64,000 bases of DNA from NCBI RefSeq assembly GCF_003814745.1, contig NZ_RKRD01000001.1, positions 558,001 through 622,000 on the forward strand, written 5' to 3'. The notes below the pieces were generated by a model. The model was not told where the DNA came from. It did not search any database and saw nothing but the letters and a program-made list of their open reading frames with translations. Positions 58,053 through 64,000 of this stretch are shown here, one piece after another. The position numbers were made by a program, and so were the translations under genes. The DNA comes from Hydrogenoanaerobacterium saccharovorans (lineage in GTDB: Bacteria > Bacillota > Clostridia > Oscillospirales > Ruminococcaceae). How positions within the stretch are numbered: the stretch's first letter is position 1; each line of letters opens with the position of its first letter.

Positions 58053-58116
58053 AATTGTCCTCCACCAGATCGAAATCTGAATATTCTATATAAATGTTAT
58101 TTTATCCTACAAGCCA

Positions 58117-58145
58117 ATAATATACCTTTTCGGTAGGAAAATCAA
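58117..58145 (-). promoter_or_regulatory. Promoter of the iscS operon
   Basis: Minus strand TTGATT (58140-58145), 17-bp spacer, TATTAT (58117-58122). TACC-TTTTC-GGTA (58122-58134) forms a small dyad in the spacer that could be an operator. Confidence 0.6.
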
Positions 58146-58159
58146 TACCTATTTGTAAA

Positions 58160-58609
58160 CTATTTAAAACGTTCGCATTCTGCTACAGCCAAACGGTCGC
58201 AACGCTCGTTTTCGGGGTGCCCCGCATGCCCTTTCACCCACTTTATGGTTACCTGATGCCGAGCCAATTCGTTGAGAAGCTGGTCCCATAAATCAGCGTT
58301 CAGTGCAGGGTCTTTTTTATTGCGCATCCAGCCGTTTGCTTTCCATTTTTGCGCCCAACCTTTGGTGATACCGTTGGCAAAATACTGCGAATCGGTATAC
58401 ATGGTTACTTTGCAGGGCTGGTTCAATGCTTGCAATGCAACAATTGGGCCCATCAATTCCATACGATTGTTGGTTGTATTTGCATCGCCGCCCGAAATTT
58501 CTTTTTCTGCATTTCCGCAGCGCAAAATTACGCCGTAACCGCCCGGGCCGGGGTTGCCTGAACATGCACCATCGGTGAAAATTTCAACTTGTTTTAATTC
58601 CTGCGGCAT
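58160..58609 (-). CDS. rnhA: Ribonuclease HI
   Basis: 149 residues. VEIFTDGACSGNPGPGGYGV (first Asp), TTNNRMELMGPIVALQ (Glu), TMYTDSQYFANGI (Asp) and VKGHAGHPENERCDRLA (His and Asp) are the RNase H catalytic set. It removes RNA from RNA-DNA hybrids. ATG follows CAGGAGGCAGCT. Confidence 0.95.
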   Translation of the reverse strand: MPQELKQVEIFTDGACSGNPGPGGYGVILRCGNAEKEISGGDANTTNNRMELMGPIVALQALNQPCKVTMYTDSQYFANGITKGWAQKWKANGWMRNKKDPALNADLWDQLLNELARHQVTIKWVKGHAGHPENERCDRLAVAECERFK

Positions 58610-58929
58610 AGCTGCCTCCTGATGAATAGTTTTTGTAGATTCAACGCGCTTATCCTGTCAAATTCGGCGTTCTGCTGGTAACGCAGGCAAAGTATTTTTA
58701 AGGGAATGCCAACTTAAAAATTCGCTACAATATATTATAGTATGTTCATTTTGCAAATGCAACTTTTCTATGCAATTGTACCCGATTTTTAAGATAAAAA
58801 ATCATATTTTGCTGAACATATCCAAAGATAATCTTATTTCGCTTTAAGATACTGCGGTTAACATTGATAAATCCGAGCAATACTAATGGTAACGATTGGA
58901 CACAAAACTGAGAACCGGAGGAACAAACA
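58610..58929 (+). other. 320-bp intergenic region with a weak promoter
   Basis: Holds TTAACA (58858-58863), 17-bp spacer, TACTAA (58881-58886), a weak promoter for the nucleotidyltransferase gene. No gene or clear terminator is seen in the rest. Confidence 0.45.
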
Positions 58930-61323
58930 ATGTTACAAGCAGTAATTATGGCAGGCGGTATCGGCAGCCGGCTACGTCCGCTCACCTGCGACCTGCCAAA
59001 GCCAATGGCACGTCTTTGCGGGCGCCCCAATATTGAATATATTCTTGAATTGCTGAAAGAGCACAATGTTACCAATGCAGCTGTAACGGTACAGTATTTG
59101 CCACAGCGGATATCGGAGCGTTTTGATAACGTATACTGCGGTATCAACCTTACATTTGTTGAAGAGACAGAGCCGCTCGGTACGGCGGGCAGTGTAAAAA
59201 ATGCATCAAAATATTTTGCCCAGCCAGACAACGAAGAAACAAAAAAGCAGAAATTCCTAAAATTTTCGGATAAAAGCGAATCCGAATCTGCATGCTGTAT
59301 TGTTATAAGCGGCGATGCCATGTGCGATTTTGACCTTACCGCAGCATACAAGCGTCATTGCAAAAGCGGTGCTGCCGCTACCATCATCGTAAAAGCGGTG
59401 GAAGACCCGCGCGAATATGGGTTGGTAGATGTAGATGAAAGCGGCAATGTACGTGCGTTTGTTGAAAAGCCCTGTTTTTCGCAGGCTGTAAGCAACCTCG
59501 CAAACACAGGCATTTACATTTTGAGCCAACAGGCATTGACACTGATACCAAGCCATCAGCAATACGATTTTGCAAAAGATCTCTTTCCAAAACTGCTCAG
59601 TAATGGGCTTAGAATTGCAACCTATGAAGATAAAGGGTATTGGTGCGATATCGGGGATATTGAAAGTTACCGCCGCTGCCAGCAGGATATGCTGATGGGA
59701 AAAGTGCGGTGCCGTATTGTAGGTGTTCAGGATGCAAACGGCAATATTTTTAAAGATTCGCGACCGCGGGGTACTTACACCATTGAACCGCCTGTATATA
59801 TCGGTTCCGGTGTAGAAATTGGTGAGGGCGCTGTTATCAACGGGATGTCGGTAATTGACGATGGTTCCATTGTAGGCGCGGGTGCTCGGGTTTCGGGCAG
59901 TGTTCTTTTACCGGATAGCTATACAGGCAAAGGCAGTACTCTTTCAGGCGCTGTAATCTGCGCAGGGGCATCTGCACAACAGCAGGCAATGCTGTTTGAA
60001 AATGCGGTGCTGGGTGCCGGTGCTGTTGCGGGTGCAAACAGTGTCATCCGCCAAGGTGTGCGCGTGTGGGCAAACAAGCATGTCGAAGCGGGCGTTACGC
60101 TGCGCGATAATCTGCAATACGGTGCAGGTAAAAACCTTTGCTTTGAAGATAATGGGCTATGCGGAGAAACAGGCGTAGAGCTTACACCGGAGCTTGCCGT
60201 TCGTCTTGGGCTTGCACTGGGCTCTTCTATCAAAGAGGGCAGAGTGGGTGTGGGATGCACTACAGACCGTGCAGCACGTGTTTTAACCCAGGCTTTGATT
60301 TCGGGTGTACTTTCAGCCGGCTGCGATGCGCTTGATTTTGGTGCGGGCTTTGAGGCGATGTTTCGGTTTAACTTGGCGTTTTGCGGGTTGAAGTTGGGTG
60401 TATTTATATCAGGAGGCGAAACAGCAAGCCTCCGTTTGTTTACGGCAGGGGGGCTGCCGGCTACCCGTGCGCAGGAGCGGGCAATCGAAGGAGCACTGCA
60501 GCGCGGTGAATACAAACGTTGCAACAGCTCTGGTTTTGGTGAGGTGAGTAACCTTACCGGAATGCGTGTATTGTACGAAAACGAACTGATTAAATACGCA
60601 CCGCGCGGGCTTTTTGAACTAGGAGTTGCGGTAAAGTGCGCCAATAAGGATATCGAAACAATGCTGCGGCAGACGTTATACCGCCTTGGCGCACACCACG
60701 ATGATGCATTCACACTTCAAATATCTCCTGACGGGGATACGGTAAGCATCACCCATGCAGGCAGCGGCTATTTGTCTCACAATAAAGCGTTGGCGATCTG
60801 CTGTGTCACTGAATTTGAACAAGGGTGCGATGTTGCACTGCCCTTTGATGCCCCCCGTATTATGGATGAACTCGCAATACGTCACGGAGCAGAGGTAAAG
60901 CGGTATCTAAGCTGCCCCGCCGACAACAGCGACAGCAATGCACGAGAACTTGCATGTGTGCAGCTTTGGAGCCGTGATGCGTTAATGCTCAGTATCAAGC
61001 TGCTCGATTACCTTATAAATGAGGGAATGACCCCGATACAGCTGTTTACCATGCTGCCTGAATTTGATACGGCATCCGTGATGATTAAAACCGGTAAAAA
61101 CCCTGCCGGAATTTTGCGAGAGCTTGCCAAAAACGGCAACAGAGTTGAAGAACAAGGCATTGGAGAAGGTGTGGTGCTGCGCGATGACCGCGGTGTGATT
61201 TTAGTCCGTCCGCTCAAACGCGGAGGAGGGGTTAAACTGGTTGCCGAAGCATTCAACAGCGAGACAGCAATGGAACTTTGTGAGAGTTATGAAAAATTAA
61301 TAAAACCGTTCATTAGCTACTGA
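58930..61323 (+). CDS. Sugar nucleotidyltransferase fused to a degenerate phosphomannomutase-like domain
   Basis: 797 residues. The N-terminal nucleotidyltransferase (about 1-235) has VIMAGGIGSRLRPLTCDLPK, GDAMCDF and EKPCFSQAVSNLANTGIYIL, as in mannose-1-phosphate guanylyltransferases. A left-handed beta-helix follows (about 255-385). The last 410 residues resemble a phosphohexomutase in order, but the catalytic Ser-His-Asn-Pro loop is replaced by SGGETASLRLFTAGGLP near residue 494 and the metal loop DGDADR is DGDTVSI near 601, so mutase activity is unlikely. This two-part, about 800-residue form is widespread in Firmicutes. It probably makes a nucleotide sugar for envelope polymers. ATG behind GGAGGAACAAACA. 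Confidence 0.85.
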   Translation: MLQAVIMAGGIGSRLRPLTCDLPKPMARLCGRPNIEYILELLKEHNVTNAAVTVQYLPQRISERFDNVYCGINLTFVEETEPLGTAGSVKNASKYFAQPDNEETKKQKFLKFSDKSESESACCIVISGDAMCDFDLTAAYKRHCKSGAAATIIVKAVEDPREYGLVDVDESGNVRAFVEKPCFSQAVSNLANTGIYILSQQALTLIPSHQQYDFAKDLFPKLLSNGLRIATYEDKGYWCDIGDIESYRRCQQDMLMGKVRCRIVGVQDANGNIFKDSRPRGTYTIEPPVYIGSGVEIGEGAVINGMSVIDDGSIVGAGARVSGSVLLPDSYTGKGSTLSGAVICAGASAQQQAMLFENAVLGAGAVAGANSVIRQGVRVWANKHVEAGVTLRDNLQYGAGKNLCFEDNGLCGETGVELTPELAVRLGLALGSSIKEGRVGVGCTTDRAARVLTQALISGVLSAGCDALDFGAGFEAMFRFNLAFCGLKLGVFISGGETASLRLFTAGGLPATRAQERAIEGALQRGEYKRCNSSGFGEVSNLTGMRVLYENELIKYAPRGLFELGVAVKCANKDIETMLRQTLYRLGAHHDDAFTLQISPDGDTVSITHAGSGYLSHNKALAICCVTEFEQGCDVALPFDAPRIMDELAIRHGAEVKRYLSCPADNSDSNARELACVQLWSRDALMLSIKLLDYLINEGMTPIQLFTMLPEFDTASVMIKTGKNPAGILRELAKNGNRVEEQGIGEGVVLRDDRGVILVRPLKRGGGVKLVAEAFNSETAMELCESYEKLIKPFISY

Positions 61324-61382
61324 TTAAAGGGAATTGGGTCTAATTTCCAGTAATTTCAAACCTGCGTTATCGGTAATTCTAC

Positions 61383-61411
61383 TTGACAGATTTTAGCAAA
61401 CAGTATAAAAT
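61383..61411 (+). promoter_or_regulatory. Promoter upstream of small ORF and RNase J
   Basis: TTGACA (61383-61388), 17-bp spacer, TAAAAT (61406-61411); TATAAA overlaps at 15 bp. Confidence 0.6.
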
Positions 61412-61424
61412 TTAACCTAAGGTA

Positions 61425-61724
61425 GTGTTCGGAATCACAATATCATACAAAGCGATACGCAGTGGACGGGCAGTAATCGGCAGGATTGCTGCACCCCTGC
61501 GGCTTCGTCGCTTACTTAGGCAGATTGACGCCATAGCCGCGCCTGTTAAGCAGTTGCTACAGGAGGAGCGGGATCGGTTTCCGCGGGAGAATACTATGCG
61601 GAACAATTTTCTTTTGAAGATATGCCCTGATAATTGGGGCTCGGATATTGGAACCCAAAGCGATTTTGAACGGACAAAACCGAATATAACTTTCTATGTT
61701 TCCCTGCTTAATCGAAAATTATAA
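61425..61724 (+). CDS. Small basic ORF upstream of RNase J, uncertain
   Basis: 99 codons from GTG: MFGITISYKAIRSGRAVIGR, then IAAPLRLRRLLRQIDAIAA, EERDRFPRENTMRN. It starts about 7-14 nt after the expected start point of the promoter at 61383-61411, with only AAGG before GTG. The first half is Arg-rich and helical. No family is recognised. It could be a real small protein, or the DNA could be the 5' leader of the RNase J gene or a decayed gene. Confidence 0.3.
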   Translation: MFGITISYKAIRSGRAVIGRIAAPLRLRRLLRQIDAIAAPVKQLLQEERDRFPRENTMRNNFLLKICPDNWGSDIGTQSDFERTKPNITFYVSLLNRKL

Positions 61725-61778
61725 GCAGGCTTATTTCGTTGTGCATAGAGGGTTTCAATAATAATGGAGGTACAAATT

Positions 61779-63842
61779 GTGGCAAATGACCAAATAGGAG
61801 ATCTCAAAGATTTCACAGAAAAAATCGCACCTAAAAAGGCGACCCCTGAAGCACCTGTTGCTCGAATCGGCGTACAGAACGACTTGACCGAACATATTGC
61901 TCCGAAGCCAAAAAGCAACCAGAGGGGGTATCGCAGACCTCGAACAACTGCGAAGAAACCGCAAACAGTTGAGGCGGTAACGCATCCGGCGGTTGATGCA
62001 GTGGCTCCTGCACCTGCTGCTGCGGCAAAACCGGCGGCGCAAAAGCCCAAAAGGCAACACAGCGCACCCAAAAAAACACAACCGCAGCCAAATGCAACAC
62101 AGGCACAGGGGGCTGTGCAGCAACCTGCAAAGGCGGCTGACACAAAGAATAAGCGCGGAAAACGTACCGCAACACCCCAGAAAAAAACACCTGTACGAAT
62201 TATTCCGTTGGGCGGTTTGCATGAAATCGGCAAAAACATGACCGTAATTGAGTGCGGCAACGATATGTTTATTGTCGACTGCGGCTTGGCATTCCCTGAT
62301 GAAGAGATGCTTGGTGTCGACCTTGTTATTCCCGATTTCAGCTATGTAGAAAAAAATAAAGAAAAACTGCGCGGCATTGTGCTGACGCACGGCCATGAGG
62401 ACCATATCGGCGGCTTGCCGTTTTTACTCAAGAGTGTGAATGCCCCTGTTTATTCTTCTCGCCTCACACTCGGCCTTGTTGAAGGCAAACTGAAAGAGCA
62501 TGGGTTGTTGGGTAAAGTCCAGTTGAATGTGGTACAGCCGCGTGATACCATTAAACTTGGCTGCATGGCGGTGGAGTTTATCCATGTAAACCACTCGATA
62601 CCGGATGCTCTCGCCGTTGCAATTCATACTCCTGCAGGTATCATTGTTATGACCGGAGACTTTAAAATCGATTCAACTCCTATCGAAGGGGACATCATCG
62701 ACCTTGCACGTTTTGGAGAACTGGGTAACCGCGGCGTTCTTGCCTTGCTAATGGATTCGACCAATGCTGCAAAACCCGGCATGACTATGAGTGAACGCAA
62801 AGTGGGCGAAAGCTTCAGCAACTTGTTCCAGCGAGCACAAGATAAGCGCATTATTATCGCAAGTTTTGCATCGAACATTCATCGCATCCAGCAGATTGTG
62901 GATTATGCGGTAAAATATAAACGTAAGGTTGCGGTATCGGGGCGCAGCATGATCAATGTTGTTGCAAAAGCAACCGAGCTGGGCTATCTCAAAATCCCAG
63001 AAGGAATTTTAGTTGAAATAGAAGGGATTAACCGTTACCGTCCCGATCAGCTTGTAATTATCACCACAGGCAGCCAGGGCGAGCCGATGTCTGCTTTGAC
63101 GCGCATGGCAATGAGCGATCACCGCAAAGTAACCGTTAACCCCAATGATTTTATCATTATTTCGGCAAGCCCCATCCCCGGCAACGAAAAACTGGTGAAC
63201 CGCGTGATAAACGAGCTGCTCAAACTCGGCGCAGAGGTTATCTACGAGAAGATGTACGAGGTTCACGTTTCGGGGCATGCCTGCCAAGAAGAACTTAAAA
63301 TGATTCTCGGGCTGGTAAAACCAAAGTTCTTTATCCCGGCGCATGGTGAGTACCTGCATCTGAAAAAGAACGCAGACCTTGCCGTTGCAATGGGGGTTGA
63401 CCGTAAAAATATCCTTATAACCGAAATTGGTAAGGTAATTGAGCTCGATGGTGTTGATATGAAAGTCATCGGTACCGTGCCTGCTGGCAGAGTGATGGTA
63501 GACGGCCTCGGCGTGGGTGACGTAGGCAGCATTGTGCTGCGAGACAGAAAACACCTTGCAGAAGATGGGCTGATTATTGTAGTTACCGCGATTGACGGGC
63601 AGACAGGCGAAATTGTAGCAGGGCCGGATGTTGTTTCACGCGGTTTTGTGTATGTGCGCGAGGCTGAGGACATGATGGCACAGACGCGTAAAATTGCAAA
63701 AAAAGCGGTTGAAACATGTATGGCGAACAACACCCATGAATGGGGCAATATTAAGAATAAAATTAAAGATGATGTGGGCGATTACCTATGGCAGGTTACC
63801 AAGCGCACACCCATGATTTTACCGGTAATACAAGAGATTTAA
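61779..63842 (+). CDS. rnj: Ribonuclease J with long basic N-terminal extension
   Basis: 687 residues. About the first 135 residues are low-complexity, rich in Ala, Pro, Lys and Gln. The metallo-beta-lactamase core starts VRIIPLGGLHEIGKNMTVIE and holds VLTHGHEDHIGGLPF near residue 203, FIHVNHSIPDALAVAI, GDFKIDSTP, the beta-CASP part RIIIASFASNIHRIQQIVDY, and later VSGHACQEELKMI and FIPAHGEYLHL. The C-terminal domain ends at the stop. It is the 5'-exo/endonuclease of Firmicutes. I chose the GTG at 61779 behind GGAGGTACAAATT; the ATG at 61764 includes that site. Usual RNase J is about 555 residues, so the extension is unusual in length. Confidence 0.92.
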   Translation: MANDQIGDLKDFTEKIAPKKATPEAPVARIGVQNDLTEHIAPKPKSNQRGYRRPRTTAKKPQTVEAVTHPAVDAVAPAPAAAAKPAAQKPKRQHSAPKKTQPQPNATQAQGAVQQPAKAADTKNKRGKRTATPQKKTPVRIIPLGGLHEIGKNMTVIECGNDMFIVDCGLAFPDEEMLGVDLVIPDFSYVEKNKEKLRGIVLTHGHEDHIGGLPFLLKSVNAPVYSSRLTLGLVEGKLKEHGLLGKVQLNVVQPRDTIKLGCMAVEFIHVNHSIPDALAVAIHTPAGIIVMTGDFKIDSTPIEGDIIDLARFGELGNRGVLALLMDSTNAAKPGMTMSERKVGESFSNLFQRAQDKRIIIASFASNIHRIQQIVDYAVKYKRKVAVSGRSMINVVAKATELGYLKIPEGILVEIEGINRYRPDQLVIITTGSQGEPMSALTRMAMSDHRKVTVNPNDFIIISASPIPGNEKLVNRVINELLKLGAEVIYEKMYEVHVSGHACQEELKMILGLVKPKFFIPAHGEYLHLKKNADLAVAMGVDRKNILITEIGKVIELDGVDMKVIGTVPAGRVMVDGLGVGDVGSIVLRDRKHLAEDGLIIVVTAIDGQTGEIVAGPDVVSRGFVYVREAEDMMAQTRKIAKKAVETCMANNTHEWGNIKNKIKDDVGDYLWQVTKRTPMILPVIQEI

Positions 63843-63844
63843 AA

Positions 63845-63880
63845 CAAAGGCTGCTTCCGCATAGGGGGCGGCCTTTTGTT
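63845..63880 (+). terminator. RNase J terminator
   Basis: AAAGGC(TGC) and (GCG)GCCTTTT pair around a 12-nt loop, T-run after, just after the stop. Confidence 0.75.
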
Positions 63881-63918
63881 ACGAAATAGTAAAATACCGT
63901 GAAAGTGTGCAATATCGG

Positions 63919-63947
63919 TTGAGAAAAATTGCCGATGATGCTATAAT
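63919..63947 (+). promoter_or_regulatory. Promoter of the next gene
   Basis: TTGAGA (63919-63924), 17-bp spacer, TATAAT (63942-63947). Confidence 0.75.
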
Positions 63948-63995
63948 ATTTGGATAAAGCTATTGGCGTCAGACAGAATTGTCAGGAGGAGCTTC

Positions 63996-64000
63996 ATGAA
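63996..64000 (+). CDS. Start of a further gene, cut by the window edge
   Basis: ATGAA behind a clear CAGGAGGAGCTTC site and a good promoter 50 bp upstream. Only the first codon is present, so no product can be named. Confidence 0.5.

Overview
The window looks like a chromosome segment of a low-to-mid GC Gram-positive anaerobe, most probably a Clostridia member of the Oscillospirales/Ruminococcaceae type. The reasons are strong AGGAGG ribosome binding sites with many TTG and GTG starts, the Firmicutes gene order rimP-nusA-rnpM-ylxQ-infB-rbfA-nrnA-truB-ribF-rpsO-pnp, an RNase J, a cell-wall protein with an NPDTG sorting signal, molybdenum hydroxylase genes and secreted flavin fumarate reductases. 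Species is not determinable from the sequence alone.

Region 1 (1-3.3 kb, minus strand) is the end of an integrative/conjugative element: start of an ArdC-like antirestriction gene, a TTRAP small protein, parB, parA and a tyrosine integrase carrying a -1 frameshift. Next to the integrase lies a type I-C-like CRISPR array (3354-4177) read from the minus strand. It has 13 repeats and two clear repeat haplotypes, and no cas gene is visible on its leader side.

Region 2 (4.8-24.2 kb) is metabolic and accessory. It holds a three-subunit molybdenum hydroxylase operon, a secreted FMN/FAD fumarate-reductase-like lipoprotein, an ArsR-permease-thioredoxin-ArsC operon, a lipoprotein, a DUF2935 protein, a 19-residue tandem-repeat surface protein (DUF6385-like end) followed by a TPR glycosyltransferase, and a DcuS/DcuR-type two-component system directly upstream of a second secreted fumarate-reductase-like protein.

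Region 3 (24.4-40 kb) holds a LacI-controlled lactose-type operon (regulator, EamA transporter, beta-galactosidase, two ABC permeases, binding protein, no ATPase), a MATE pump, a MerR regulator upstream of a diaminopentanoate-dehydrogenase-like gene with a MerR-type 19-bp promoter spacer, a biotin-synthase-like radical SAM enzyme, two small HTH regulators and an NPDTG-anchored surface protein.

Region 4 (40-64 kb) is mostly core genome: the translation/RNA-processing superoperon from rimP to pnp with structured leaders before rimP, rpsO and pnp, a coiled-coil protein, a TrpXYZ-like ABC transporter, the iscS-iscU-mnmA sulfur relay, rnhA, a nucleotidyltransferase fused to a degenerate phosphomannomutase-like domain, and RNase J with a long basic N-terminal extension. 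The final five bases begin another gene.

The items most worth following up are the CRISPR array separated from any cas genes beside a mobile-element end, the repeat-protein/glycosyltransferase pair, the paired secreted flavin reductases with their sensor, the regulator plus NPDTG protein locus followed by a run of unexplained RNA hairpins, and the small promoter-equipped ORF before RNase J.
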